In this document: piece after piece, positions 48,127 to 58,214 of the stretch
How the letters are laid out: each line of letters starts with the position of its first letter
Position numbering within the stretch: the first letter of the stretch is position 1
Origin: Pseudoalteromonas sp. MMG007
Lineage (GTDB): Bacteria; Pseudomonadota; Gammaproteobacteria; Enterobacterales; Alteromonadaceae
Reading direction: 5' to 3'
DNA length: 64,000 nt
NCBI RefSeq assembly: GCF_018100985.1
Contig: NZ_JAGJEI010000003.1
Location: 62,001 to 126,000, forward strand
Program-made: the position numbers and the translations under genes
Notes under the pieces: model-generated
Databases searched by the model: none
Told to the model about the DNA's origin: nothing
What the model saw: only the letters and a program-made list of their open reading frames with translations

Positions 48127-48693
48127 TTCTGCTTTATAGTGTTTGCGGCACACCGATACATAACGGTCGTTGCCGCCTATTTCTACTTGGTTACCATCAG
48201 CTATGGCATTGCCATTTTCATCAGTACGCAGCACATGGTTTGCTTTGCGCCCGCAATGACACACCGTTTTAAGCTCAATCAGCTTATCGGCCCATGCTAA
48301 TAAATACTGTGAGCCAATAAATAGCTCGCCTCTAAAGTCGCTACGCAGGCCATAACATAGCACCGGAATACCTAATTCATCAACAACATCAGTTAATTGC
48401 ATAACCTGCTCTTTTGATAAAAACTGACATTCGTCAACTAACACACAATGGCGTTTTTTTTCATCTTGTAGCGTTTTGATAAGTTCAAATACATTTTTAG
48501 ATTCATCAAATATATGTGCATCTGCCTGCAGGCCAATACGAGATGATACTTTTCCTACGCCTGAGCGATTATCAATTGCAGCTGTTAAAATAACCGGTTC
48601 CATACCGCGTTCGCGATAATTAAATGCCGATTGTAATAAAGTGGTTGATTTACCCGCATTCATCGCTGAGTAGTAAAAGTATAATTGAGCCAT
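48109..48693 (-). CDS. tdk: Thymidine kinase (type II)
   Basis: A 194-aa nucleoside kinase making dTMP from thymidine and ATP. Walker A '[13 protein letters not shown]' (about 8-20), the catalytic 'LVDECQFLS', the lasso-loop zinc Cys in '[11 protein letters not shown]' and 'YVSVCRKHY', all as in E. coli Tdk. The last 18 bases overlap ltaE tail to tail. Confidence 0.97.
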   Translation of the reverse strand: MAQLYFYYSAMNAGKSTTLLQSAFNYRERGMEPVILTAAIDNRSGVGKVSSRIGLQADAHIFDESKNVFELIKTLQDEKKRHCVLVDECQFLSKEQVMQLTDVVDELGIPVLCYGLRSDFRGELFIGSQYLLAWADKLIELKTVCHCGRKANHVLRTDENGNAIADGNQVEIGGNDRYVSVCRKHYKAELNMGR

Positions 48694-48773
48694 TACCGTG
48701 CCTAAAGAGAAAAAGTGCGCTTATGCTACCTTAATATGCCATTAATACCAATTTCATATCATCTTCTACTTAG

Positions 48774-49568
48774 CTATTTCTCAAAGGCTTGTAAGTATTT
48801 TACATAAACAGATGCGCTATCAAACCTAGATAACCATTGCCACATCTCTAAGCTTAAAGCGTTGTTTTGCGCATAAAATTGTTTAGAAAAAATAAGATAG
48901 CCATTTGTGGTTTCGTAAGGAGGATAAATGGCTTTAACATTTTTACTATGCGGGTAGCTCGATACGTTTAAATCATCTACTTTGCATAAATCAACACTGG
49001 CTTGAACGACTCCCTTATCAAGGAGCTCAAATGCTTTAGCTTTAGAAAACGTATTATGAATAAATAAGGGCTCACCCTTTAAGGTGCTATTAAGGCCATA
49101 GCCATTAGGTAAAGCAACAGTAAATGCTTTCTTTTGAAAAACTTCGCGAGAGCGCCACTCTTTATGAAACTTAGAGCTACCAATTAAGCAACTACTAAAG
49201 CGACTCACAGCAAATTGCGTTTGTAATTCACCTTTTTCATTAAATGGATACGCCGCAATTCGCTCCCGGTCAGGGCGGTAACTTGCAATAACCGCATCTA
49301 CTTTATTAAACTCAAGATCGTTTAAACATCTGCGCCAAGGTTTTCTTACAAATGCAATGTTTACACCGTCTAATTCAGCATCTAGTTTACGAAGTACTTC
49401 TATAGAGGCGCCCGGTTGATCTATTGGAACTTCTTGTCCTACACCTAAAAACATAGGCGCTACATCTTTATCTTCGTAACAAAATAAGAGCGTTTGAGAA
49501 TTAGCAAAAACCGCTGAAGAAAACATTAATATTATGATAAATAAATAATTTAAGCTGCTGATACTCAT
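48774..49568 (-). CDS. Periplasmic solute-binding protein-like (SBP_bac_3 type), orphan
   Basis: A 264-aa exported protein: signal peptide about 1-22 (VFA-NS), then a type-II binding fold with 'QPGASIEVLRKLDAELDGVNIAF' and 'WRRCLNDLEFNKVDAVIASYRPDRERIAAYP', a pattern common to the abundant orphan SBP_bac_3 proteins of Alteromonadales. No ABC transporter is near. Several Cys residues are present. Ligand unknown. Related in layout to 21229-21930, not a close copy. Confidence 0.75.
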   Translation of the reverse strand: MSISSLNYLFIIILMFSSAVFANSQTLLFCYEDKDVAPMFLGVGQEVPIDQPGASIEVLRKLDAELDGVNIAFVRKPWRRCLNDLEFNKVDAVIASYRPDRERIAAYPFNEKGELQTQFAVSRFSSCLIGSSKFHKEWRSREVFQKKAFTVALPNGYGLNSTLKGEPLFIHNTFSKAKAFELLDKGVVQASVDLCKVDDLNVSSYPHSKNVKAIYPPYETTNGYLIFSKQFYAQNNALSLEMWQWLSRFDSASVYVKYLQAFEK

Positions 49569-49637
49569 AATAATTTTTATTAGTTAAATAATCTTAAATT
49601 GTAGCTTGTGATCATAAAGCTGCCAGTACGGCATCTA

Positions 49638-50108
49638 TTAAATTATCCCTTCGTGCTTTAATAGCCAAGCTTTTCTCTCAAGCCCGCCTGCATACCCTGT
49701 GAGCTTTGAGTTTGCACCTATTATGCGATGGCACGGTACAATAATACTGATAGGGTTTTTGCCATTTGCTGCGCCTACTGCCCTCACTGCTTTTGGGTTG
49801 CTTAATGCCGTAGCAATATCACCGTAGGTGTTCGTTTTTCCAAAAGGCACATTTAACAATGCTTGCCATACACTTTGTTGAAATGCCGTTCCTTTTGTAT
49901 CAAGGGGTACATTAAACGTGGTGCGTGTTTTATAAAAATACTCAAAGAGCTGTTCAGCACAGCAAAGTATTGCATTATTAGTAACTTTTTCAAAAGGGGT
50001 ATGAACGTGCTCTACATGCGGGTAAAAACCGACGTAGCTGACCCCTATTTCGGTTGCCTGAATAACAATATCGCCTATTGGGCTTGGGATATGTGTTTGA
50101 ATTATCAT
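49638..50108 (-). CDS. ogt: Methylated-DNA--protein-cysteine methyltransferase (Ogt)
   Basis: A 156-aa suicide repair protein moving methyl groups from O6-methylguanine to its own C126 in 'IIVPCHRIIG'. The HTH part 'PFGKTNTYGDIATAL' and 'AVRAVGAANGKNPI' are typical. ATG 50108 overlaps the stop of the Ada-AlkA gene by one base (TAATG); ATG 50123 upstream would overlap more and is less likely. The two form a DNA-alkylation repair operon. Confidence 0.94.
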   Translation of the reverse strand: MIIQTHIPSPIGDIVIQATEIGVSYVGFYPHVEHVHTPFEKVTNNAILCCAEQLFEYFYKTRTTFNVPLDTKGTAFQQSVWQALLNVPFGKTNTYGDIATALSNPKAVRAVGAANGKNPISIIVPCHRIIGANSKLTGYAGGLERKAWLLKHEGII

Positions 50109-51460
50109 TATAACTGCTGCCATAGTTGAAACGTTAAATATGATCTAAATGGAGCACAATTTTCACTCTCAAATGGGATTGCCGCGGCCTGTGCTTTTTT
50201 TACCCCTAAATCACCATCAAGTAATATGTCGGGTAGGCTTTGCCCTCTTAATTTTGCATAGTTTACCGTCCAAGGGCCAATACCTTTTAAGCTTAGCCAC
50301 TGTGCTAAATCATTACAATCGGGGTTTAACGCACAAAACTCAGCTAAGTTGTGTAATGCATTTTTTCGCGCTTGCGGCATTTTAAAAAATGTAAACTCGC
50401 TTTTAGCGACGCGCTCTGCGCTTGGAAAATAAACTAGTTCGCCTTGTTTTTCACCAAGCTCATCAACTAGTTTTGTTACTAAATTATGTGCCGCCGTAAC
50501 ACTGACTTGCTGGCCAAGTACCGCTCTTATTCCTGCCTCAAAACTTGACCAAATACCCGGTATTCTTAAACCATGGGTAAGTGTAAATGCGTTATTGATG
50601 TTATTAGCTAAATGACTCTCAATTAGATTAATATCTGCGTCTAAATCGAGTATGCGCCGTATATTATTAATGATCTGCTGCAGGTAAAGCGTGTTGTCTA
50701 TATCTATCTCAACCACAAAATAATTTTTATTTTCGACAAACCGCGCGTTAAAACATCCTTTACAACTAGCGTAGGTAAATGTACGACCATAACTTTTATC
50801 ATCAAGCCACTCTATTGGCTTAATAAGCCTTTTAGCTAAAAAACCATGTAACGCTTGCCAATTATAAGGGGGCCTAAAAGGTAACGTTAGTTTAAGTGTA
50901 GAGCTTGATGGTTTGTCACCTGAACGAAGCTTAGAAGGGGCTATATTCAATTGATGTAAAAAAGCGTCGTTAAAACGTCTAATACTTTTAAAACCCGATG
51001 CAAACGCTATTTGCGTAAGCGGGAGGCTCGTTTCTTGAATCAGTTTTTTAGCGAAATGACACTGATTAAATAATCTATATTGTGTAATAGACACACCAAA
51101 ATATTGAGAAAACAGCCGTCTTAAATAACGGCTGCTTATTCCTAAGCGAGCTGCGAGCTTTTCACAGTCTTGTTCATCGTTTAGATCTATTAACTGCTTT
51201 GCTCTAAGCGCTGTCGTTTTTGTGCCCTGCCAAGCAGCACTGCCTGGAGCACTGTCGGGGCGGCACCGTATACAAGGTCTAAATCCAGCTTGGGCAGCAT
51301 TATGTGCAAACTGATAATAAGTGACGTTTTTTTCAAGTGCGGTAGGTGCTGGGCATATAGGTCTACAATATATCCCTGTACTTTTAACAGCAATATAAAA
51401 AAGCCCATCAAAACGGGCATCTCTACTTTGACGTGCCTTTTGCCAATGCTGATTATTCAT
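50108..51460 (-). CDS. Ada N-domain / AraC HTH / AlkA 3-methyladenine glycosylase fusion
   Basis: A 450-aa three-part protein. Residues 1-75: Ada metal-binding domain with Cys ligands C32, C36, C63 and C66, of which C32 is the methylphosphotriester acceptor in Ada. Residues about 85-180: AraC-type helix-turn-helix ('CEKLAARLGISSRYLRRLFSQYFG', split here). Residues about 190-450: AlkA-like DNA glycosylase with HhH 'LSLKGIGPWTVNYAKLRG' and catalytic Asp in 'DILLDGDLGV'. It both senses methylation and removes damaged bases, and presumably activates its own operon with ogt. Confidence 0.93.
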   Translation of the reverse strand: MNNQHWQKARQSRDARFDGLFYIAVKSTGIYCRPICPAPTALEKNVTYYQFAHNAAQAGFRPCIRCRPDSAPGSAAWQGTKTTALRAKQLIDLNDEQDCEKLAARLGISSRYLRRLFSQYFGVSITQYRLFNQCHFAKKLIQETSLPLTQIAFASGFKSIRRFNDAFLHQLNIAPSKLRSGDKPSSSTLKLTLPFRPPYNWQALHGFLAKRLIKPIEWLDDKSYGRTFTYASCKGCFNARFVENKNYFVVEIDIDNTLYLQQIINNIRRILDLDADINLIESHLANNINNAFTLTHGLRIPGIWSSFEAGIRAVLGQQVSVTAAHNLVTKLVDELGEKQGELVYFPSAERVAKSEFTFFKMPQARKNALHNLAEFCALNPDCNDLAQWLSLKGIGPWTVNYAKLRGQSLPDILLDGDLGVKKAQAAAIPFESENCAPFRSYLTFQLWQQL

Positions 51461-51603
51461 AAAGCTGCTCAGTAAAATAAATTAAGATGCCAATAGCTTA
51501 TAGAAACTAAAGTACTTTACTAGCCATTTTCGGACCTTAACTAACTCCTAGCTTTGTTATAATTTTATAAAATCTAATGTAAATAATTAGCTAATAATAA
51601 ACA

Positions 51604-52086
51604 TTACTCAGCAAAATCGATTAGCTCTTGCCCTGTTAGTCTATAAATAATCCATTCATTTTGCGGTTTTGCTTCAATACTGTCGTAAAAATCGATTGCA
51701 GGTTTGTTCCAATCGAGTACTACCCATTCAAAACGACCACAGTTATTGCTAATTGCTTTATTAGCAAGGTGCTTCATTATTGCTTTGCCCGCGCCATTTC
51801 CTCGACTGTCTGGACTTACGTATAAATCCTCTAGGTATAAACCGTTTTTACCAAGCCACGTTGAATAGTTATAAAAATACACAGCAAAACCAATGGGTTC
51901 ATCACCTTGCAAACAAATAATACTATGAGCGGTTGCACCTTCGCTGAATAAAGTATCTAGAATTGCTTGTTCATCTGTTTTTACTGCATCAGGCTCTTTT
52001 TCGTATATGGCAAGTTCGGTAATAAAATGCAAAATAGTTTTAGCATCACTTGGCTTTGCGTCACGAATAATAACGGGTTGTTTCAT
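51604..52086 (-). CDS. GNAT N-acetyltransferase, diamine/spermidine acetyltransferase-like
   Basis: A 160-aa acetyl-CoA transferase. N-terminal 'IRDAKPSDAKTILHFITELA', acetyl-CoA loop 'VSPDSRGNGAGKAIMKHLA' (R-x-x-G-x-G/A) and 'FEWVVLDWNKPAIDFYDSI' match the SSAT subgroup of the GNAT superfamily. Polyamines or thialysine-like amines are probable substrates, by family only. Twelve bases separate it from the hybrid kinase gene on the same strand; it lies just downstream. Confidence 0.88.
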   Translation of the reverse strand: MKQPVIIRDAKPSDAKTILHFITELAIYEKEPDAVKTDEQAILDTLFSEGATAHSIICLQGDEPIGFAVYFYNYSTWLGKNGLYLEDLYVSPDSRGNGAGKAIMKHLANKAISNNCGRFEWVVLDWNKPAIDFYDSIEAKPQNEWIIYRLTGQELIDFAE

Positions 52087-52098
52087 TAATTTTTAATC

Positions 52099-55000
52099 CT
52101 AAATATACTGCTCTAATTTATCTTTTAAAATATCTAATTGGATTGGTTTACTCAAGTAATCATCCATTCCCGCTTCTATGCAACGCTCTTTATCAGACTC
52201 CATTGCATTAGCCGTGAGCGCTATAATTTTAATATTTTTATGTTTAACAGTCGCTAATCCTTCGCGAATAGCTGCTGTTGCCGCAAATCCATCCATTACG
52301 GGCATTTGGCAGTCCATTAAAACAACTTTAAAAAAATCTGCCTCGTGCGCTTTTAGTATATCAATAGCAATTTGACCATTTTCAGCAATGGTCGCTTCAC
52401 AATTAAGCTTTTTCAGCATTAACTTAGACACTTGCTGGTTAATAGGGTTGTCTTCTACTAATAATATTTGCGCAGGCTCCTCTGCTTTTTCTTTTTTAAG
52501 CGAAGAAATAAATCCCGGTGTAACTAATGGCAGTACTTCGTCAGTTTCATTACTGGTAATAACTGATAACGCCGAAATTAAATCAGCAGTTGTTACCGGC
52601 TTTGGAAAGTATGCCTGAAAACCAGCATCTGAATATTTTTGTGCACCTTCCATACCCGCAATACTGGTCATCATTACAAGTGGCATCGATTTATAGCATT
52701 CATCCGCTTTTAAAACTTTACACAGCTCAATACCGTCCATTTCGGGCATTTGCATATCAAGCACTGCAATATCATACATTTCTTGATGATTTTTGTATTG
52801 CTGCGCGCACATAGCCAATGCTTGTTTAGCGTTAGAGGCAAGCACGACTTTAGCGCCCCAGTGTTGGAGCTGTTGAGAAATAACTATACGATTTGTTTCG
52901 TTGTCATCAACAACTAAAACCGTTAATTCCTTCATATTAACATTAGGAATGTAACGCTCTGTTTGCTCACCTTGTGAAAGCATTACCGTTGCAGTAAATA
53001 CACTGCCCACCCCTTTTTGGCTGGTAAGTGATATATCCCCGCTCATTAATTCACAAAGCTGTTTGCATATAGCCAGGCCCAACCCTGTGCCGCCATATTC
53101 ACGGGTAGTTGAAGCATCAACTTGAGAAAAAGGGGTAAATAATTGTTGCTGCTTTTTCTCACTAATGCCAATACCAGAATCTTTTACACTAATAACAAAC
53201 GCTAAACCATCAGCTACCTTGTTAACTTTCGCGCTGACAACCACTTCGCCTTGGCTAGTAAATTTAACGGCATTGCTAAGTAAATTAGTTACAACTTGAC
53301 GAATACGGCCAGGATCGCCGCATAGTTGTGAAGGCTCTAGTGATACTAAATCAAGAATAATCTCAATGCCTTTCTCTTGTGCTGAAAGTGCTTGCGCTGC
53401 GGCAATTTCACCTATTAAGTCGCGGCCATTAAAGTTAATTTTTTCAAGCTCAATCTTACCCGCTTCACCCTTTGAAAAATCAAGTATGTCGTTAATGACC
53501 CCCAGTAAAGAATGAGCACTTTTTTTAGCTATACCGACTTTAGTTTCTATCGGTTTAGATAATGGCTCAAGCTCCACCAGCTCAAGCATACCTAGCACAC
53601 CATTCATAGGTGTTCTGATCTCGTGGCTCATAGTGGCTAAAAAATCGCTCTTAGCCACCGCTGCCTCTTCGGCTTTTACAAGCGCTACTTTTAACTCTTC
53701 ACTTATAACTTTACGCTGCTGAGACACTAAAGTACTGCCAACTAGCGTCGCTAAAGAGCGAAGGTAAGTCTCCTCACTTTGGCTCCAGTGATGGTGCTCA
53801 CCTACATTTTCTGCGCACAAAATTCCTAAGTTTCCGTCTCCGCTAGCAATGACAGCATCTAGCATTGATTTAATATTAAGTGGTTTAGTGTAAGATTCTG
53901 TAAAGTCAGTCGTTGCCGGATGCGTATATACATCCTCTATGGCCACTAAATTATGTTCAAAAATAGCATTGTAATAGCCCGGGTAATCTTTTGCAGTTAA
54001 TACAGCATCAGAATCAACAAACCCTTGCCCTTGAATATACAAACCATGGCAAGTCATTGCATCACGCTGAGCGTTAAAAATCCATACAGATGCACGTGTT
54101 ACATCTAGTACTTCACACATTGATTTAATAGCTAACTTTTTAACTTGCGCAACATCACTGTTTTGTACCTCTGGTGCAACAGTCAAAGTTGCTAAATTTT
54201 TGTTATACCTGTTTGCCTTTTCGCTCTCAAGTTCTAAACGTTTATGAGCATCTATACTTTGAAAAGAACCAAAGACACGTACACATTTATTGTCTTTAAA
54301 TTCTGCCTGCCCCATCGACTTAACCCATCGTTCTTGTCCTGTATGAGTTAAAATAATAAGTTCAACGCTCCAACTCTCCCCAAGCGTAACAGCGCACTCA
54401 AATAATGTGCTTATCGTATCCTGATGCACTCCTGGCTTATAAAATTCAATAGCAGTATCTATATTTGGCTCAAAATCCTCAGGTACCTCATGAATAACTT
54501 TAACTTCATCAGACCAATAAAGTGTATGTGCTTCTAAGTCCATTTCCCAAGCACCAATTTGTCCTTGTTTACTCATTGACTCGAGTAAGCTTTGCTGACG
54601 ACTTATTTCGAGTTGCGTGTTATAACGCTGTGTAATATCTAAAATAAACCCATCTAGGTATAAAACGCAGCCATCATCTGCATAAATAGCCTGCCCTTTT
54701 TCATTAACCCAATGCAAACTGCCATCACGGGCATTTATTCTATATTCAATCGACCATGATTGCTGGGTACCTACGCAACGTAAAATTTCATTTTTTACGT
54801 TTAATATATCGTCTTCATGTATTAAATCAAAAAAATCTAATAACTTATCATGTATCAACTCATCAGGTGAATAACCTGTTATTTCAATAGCTTGGTCACT
54901 CATATAAAGAGTGCTTAACTTATCATCGAATTTACAGCGATAAATAATGCCAGGTATATTAGCAACCAAAGACGCAAACCTGTCCCGACTACTCTGTAGT

Positions 55001-56862
55001 TCATGCTCGGTGGCTTTTTGAGCAGAAATGTCTAGGTGAGTCCCAATCATACGTTTTGGCGAGCCATCACTATTCCACTCAACCACTTTCGCGGTATCAA
55101 GCACCCAAATCCAGTGGCCATTTTTATGCTTCATGCGGGCTTCATGTACATAATAGTCAGTATGACCGGCAAAGTGCTCATTTAACCTTTCTTTCGATTC
55201 AATTAAATCGTCAGGGTGAGCGTATGTATACCAAGTATTTATACTACATGGCTCAATTTCACTTAGCTGATAGCCTATAATTTCAGCCCAACGATTATTA
55301 AATGTAACTTTGCCTGTATCTATATACCAATCCCAAATGCCCACTGCAGTTGAGTCAATGACCAGCTGTAATTGTGTTTTGTGTTGTTCAAGCTCTAATT
55401 CTTGAAGTTTAAGTGCGGTTAAATCAGTTCTAATAGCAATGTAACTTTGCGGTTTACCATGCTCATCTAAAAATGGCGCGATGGTGGTATCAACCCAATA
55501 TATTCCGCCATGCTTCGCTTTATTACATATATGACCGTTCCAAACGTCACCACGCTTAAGTGTTTGATACATGTTTTTAAAAAATGCTTTGCCGTGTTTG
55601 CCTGAATTCAAAATGCGATGATTTTGTCCTATTAGCTCGTGTTCTTCGTAGCCGCTAATCTCACAAAATCTTTTATTCACAAAGGTAATTGTGCCATGTA
55701 GGTCCGTTACAGCGACGATTGCATGTTCATCTAAAGCACTTTTTTGTTCTGCGAGTTGCTTAAGTGCTATCTGTAAGGCTGAGCGCTGTTTATGTAATAT
55801 GCTTTGCTGCTCCGCCTTTACTTTTACCAGCTCACTTAAATCTAATGAAAGCTGCTTAAACTCTTTACTGTCGTTGAGTATTGCAACTTTACCAGTGCCA
55901 CCATTAGTAATATTTTCGACTGTTTTAGCTAGGTCAATTAATGGCCTAGATAGCCTACGCCCAAACAACAAAGACGAAATAAGTATTAATATCAGCGCCG
56001 CTGCATTAGTTAGAAGTGCTAAATGCTTATAATTATCAGCTCCCTGAAGCGCTACTTTAACTGGCTTGGAGACCAATAATTGCCAGCCATCTTCATTTAG
56101 AAAATTTAAATTGGTGATATAGCCGTACATAATTTCGTTTTGAGCTGTGCTATAAGAAAAAACACTGTCGAGAACAAGGTCGTGCTGGAATAAGAAAGTA
56201 GGACTGTTTGATTTTCTGTTTAGTAATTTTTGAATTTTATTATTGTGCACAACATTAAAAGTTATGTCTTTATTCTCGGTATGTATCTTATTTAGATTAT
56301 TTAATAAACCAGATAAGTTTATATCGGAGAGTAAAATAGCATTAAGCTGCTCATTAGTATCTAATATGGGGATTGCAACTATGTGGTATTCTTTGTTTGC
56401 TAAAGTAGTCGTTTTAAGCTGCACGTCGCTCGTACGAAATACGGTGTTGTAAATGGCATTAAAATCGTCTTTATTTAATAAACGAAAAAAGTCAGAGGTC
56501 GGCGCTATTTCCCCGTCCTTAATATCAACAATTTCTACATGATTTACAAAAGCATATTGTGCAGTAAATTGCTCTACTAAATATTGATTGCGCGTAGTAC
56601 TACTTTCAAGCTGTGCCTTTAGCAGGTATAAATCGTTGATATGATCTGCAAACCAAATATCAGCAAAGTGCTTACCAATATTACTTAACTCATTAAGCTC
56701 AGAATCTGAGCTTTGTTTAAGCGTATCGTTTACATGCCCAAAACTAAACCAAGTCAACAAACAAAGTGGCCCTAAAGCTATAATTATAAAAGTTATAATT
56801 AGCTTACTTCGAATTGATTGCATTTTCCCTGTTACCCAACTGAAGTTTAAACGTTTATCCAT
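52099..56862 (-). CDS. Large hybrid sensor histidine kinase (PAS x4, GAF, HisKA, HATPase, REC x2)
   Basis: A 1587-aa membrane sensor. TM helices near 20-40 and 275-300 enclose a periplasmic cache-like domain. Cytoplasmic parts follow: HAMP-like (about 300-355), PAS/PAC repeats (about 370-495, 495-620, 625-750, 760-885), GAF (about 910-1050), HisKA with H1080 ('ATMSHEIRTPMNG'), HATPase ('ISVKDSGIGI', 'GGTGLGLAI'), and receivers with acidic starts at D1316-D1317 and E1470-D1471. No Hpt domain; it ends right after receiver 2. An external Hpt/regulator partner is thus expected, not encoded here. Start may instead be the Met at residue 13. Confidence 0.92.
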   Translation of the reverse strand: MDKRLNFSWVTGKMQSIRSKLIITFIIIALGPLCLLTWFSFGHVNDTLKQSSDSELNELSNIGKHFADIWFADHINDLYLLKAQLESSTTRNQYLVEQFTAQYAFVNHVEIVDIKDGEIAPTSDFFRLLNKDDFNAIYNTVFRTSDVQLKTTTLANKEYHIVAIPILDTNEQLNAILLSDINLSGLLNNLNKIHTENKDITFNVVHNNKIQKLLNRKSNSPTFLFQHDLVLDSVFSYSTAQNEIMYGYITNLNFLNEDGWQLLVSKPVKVALQGADNYKHLALLTNAAALILILISSLLFGRRLSRPLIDLAKTVENITNGGTGKVAILNDSKEFKQLSLDLSELVKVKAEQQSILHKQRSALQIALKQLAEQKSALDEHAIVAVTDLHGTITFVNKRFCEISGYEEHELIGQNHRILNSGKHGKAFFKNMYQTLKRGDVWNGHICNKAKHGGIYWVDTTIAPFLDEHGKPQSYIAIRTDLTALKLQELELEQHKTQLQLVIDSTAVGIWDWYIDTGKVTFNNRWAEIIGYQLSEIEPCSINTWYTYAHPDDLIESKERLNEHFAGHTDYYVHEARMKHKNGHWIWVLDTAKVVEWNSDGSPKRMIGTHLDISAQKATEHELQSSRDRFASLVANIPGIIYRCKFDDKLSTLYMSDQAIEITGYSPDELIHDKLLDFFDLIHEDDILNVKNEILRCVGTQQSWSIEYRINARDGSLHWVNEKGQAIYADDGCVLYLDGFILDITQRYNTQLEISRQQSLLESMSKQGQIGAWEMDLEAHTLYWSDEVKVIHEVPEDFEPNIDTAIEFYKPGVHQDTISTLFECAVTLGESWSVELIILTHTGQERWVKSMGQAEFKDNKCVRVFGSFQSIDAHKRLELESEKANRYNKNLATLTVAPEVQNSDVAQVKKLAIKSMCEVLDVTRASVWIFNAQRDAMTCHGLYIQGQGFVDSDAVLTAKDYPGYYNAIFEHNLVAIEDVYTHPATTDFTESYTKPLNIKSMLDAVIASGDGNLGILCAENVGEHHHWSQSEETYLRSLATLVGSTLVSQQRKVISEELKVALVKAEEAAVAKSDFLATMSHEIRTPMNGVLGMLELVELEPLSKPIETKVGIAKKSAHSLLGVINDILDFSKGEAGKIELEKINFNGRDLIGEIAAAQALSAQEKGIEIILDLVSLEPSQLCGDPGRIRQVVTNLLSNAVKFTSQGEVVVSAKVNKVADGLAFVISVKDSGIGISEKKQQQLFTPFSQVDASTTREYGGTGLGLAICKQLCELMSGDISLTSQKGVGSVFTATVMLSQGEQTERYIPNVNMKELTVLVVDDNETNRIVISQQLQHWGAKVVLASNAKQALAMCAQQYKNHQEMYDIAVLDMQMPEMDGIELCKVLKADECYKSMPLVMMTSIAGMEGAQKYSDAGFQAYFPKPVTTADLISALSVITSNETDEVLPLVTPGFISSLKKEKAEEPAQILLVEDNPINQQVSKLMLKKLNCEATIAENGQIAIDILKAHEADFFKVVLMDCQMPVMDGFAATAAIREGLATVKHKNIKIIALTANAMESDKERCIEAGMDDYLSKPIQLDILKDKLEQYI

Positions 56863-57091
56863 TCATTTACTCAGCAACTTTAGTCATTTTATATTACTTA
56901 CATTAATGCACTAAATACTTAAACACGCAAGTTTTTGACATTAAAGTCTTTTAAAAATCAGTATTTTGCAATTAGATAAAAATAAAGTAGTGGTCATATT
57001 CCCATTATTTATTACTAGATTAATGCTGTTTACTTACGATCTAAAAATACGCATAGTATAAATATTAAGTTATTTATACTAATGAGGGACT

Positions 57092-57988
57092 ATGGAACAC
57101 AATCACGCACATAGCCATGTAGACGATAGCCAAAGTAATAAACAACTTACCATCGCAGTTGTCATTAATGCATTGCTAACTGTAGTGCAAATTATTGGTG
57201 GGGTATTTTCTGGAAGCCTATCTTTAATAGCTGACGCACTTCATAACCTAAGCGATGCTGGGGCTATATTCATTGCACTCGTCGCACGTAAAATTGGCGC
57301 TAGGCCTTCAAGCTTAACGCATCATTTTGGTTATAAACGCGCAGAAGTTTTGGCTACCCTCTTTAATAGCAGCACATTAATAGTGGTTGGGGTGTATTTA
57401 ATTTTTGAATCGGTATCGGGTTATTTAAATCCAGAACCAGTAAATGGCTGGATAATAGTATGGGTAGCGGCGTTTGCACTATTAATTGATTTAGCAACCG
57501 CGTTTTTAACCTATCGAGCTGGAGCAAATCACAGCATGAATATTAAAGCAGCTTTCATACATAACGTGTCAGATGCTATGGCCTCTATTGTGGTGATTAT
57601 TGCCGGTACCTTAATAATTTTATACCAATGGTATGTTGTTGACCTAATTGCAACTGTATTTATCTCTGCATATGTAATTTACCATGGTGCTTTGCTATTA
57701 AAGCAAAGCTGCACAATTTTAATGCAAGCGGCACCGGAAAATATCAGCACATCAGCAATATCACACGCTCTCAATGATAAATTTAATATTGAGGCAGTAG
57801 TTAGCATAAAGCTGTGGCAGCTAGACGACAAAGAGTGCTACTGTGAACTAGTTATTAGTTCTCGAAATGTAATAGTTCTAAATGAAATCAAAGACTTATT
57901 GCACAATAATTTTAATATTGAAAACACCATAATAGAAGTTCAACCTATCACAATTAAAGCCCCCCTAACTCGGTCACTTAAAAAATAA
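57092..57988 (+). CDS. Cation diffusion facilitator (ZitB/CzcD-like)
   Basis: A 298-aa inner-membrane metal/proton antiporter with six helices, His-rich N-terminus ('MEHNHAHSHVDD') and the metal-site motifs 'ADALHNLSDAGA' (TM2) and 'AFIHNVSDAMAS' (TM5), HxxxD pairs diagnostic of Zn2+-type CDFs. A small cytoplasmic C-domain follows. It probably exports Zn2+ or Co2+. Monocistronic, with a weak ribosome site GAGG before the ATG. Confidence 0.94.
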   Translation: MEHNHAHSHVDDSQSNKQLTIAVVINALLTVVQIIGGVFSGSLSLIADALHNLSDAGAIFIALVARKIGARPSSLTHHFGYKRAEVLATLFNSSTLIVVGVYLIFESVSGYLNPEPVNGWIIVWVAAFALLIDLATAFLTYRAGANHSMNIKAAFIHNVSDAMASIVVIIAGTLIILYQWYVVDLIATVFISAYVIYHGALLLKQSCTILMQAAPENISTSAISHALNDKFNIEAVVSIKLWQLDDKECYCELVISSRNVIVLNEIKDLLHNNFNIENTIIEVQPITIKAPLTRSLKK

Positions 57989-58214
57989 GCTTTATAAAAA
58001 GTAATTTGACTGAAGCATTTAAGTACCTTTGGATAAAATAATAAACCAACATTAAACTTATAATACCTATTTATTAACTTATTAACCTTTAAAGCTATAC
58101 AAACTCTAAAAGTGTAATTAGTAAATAACGAACCCTGATACACAACTATTTAATTGAAAACGGCTCGTATTATCATTTACAATATTCCTACTAACTCATA
58201 ATGAGATACTACCT

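Noticed and set aside
55691-56032. Plus-strand 113-codon frame inside the hybrid kinase gene
   Set aside because: Antisense shadow; no ribosome site and no domain.
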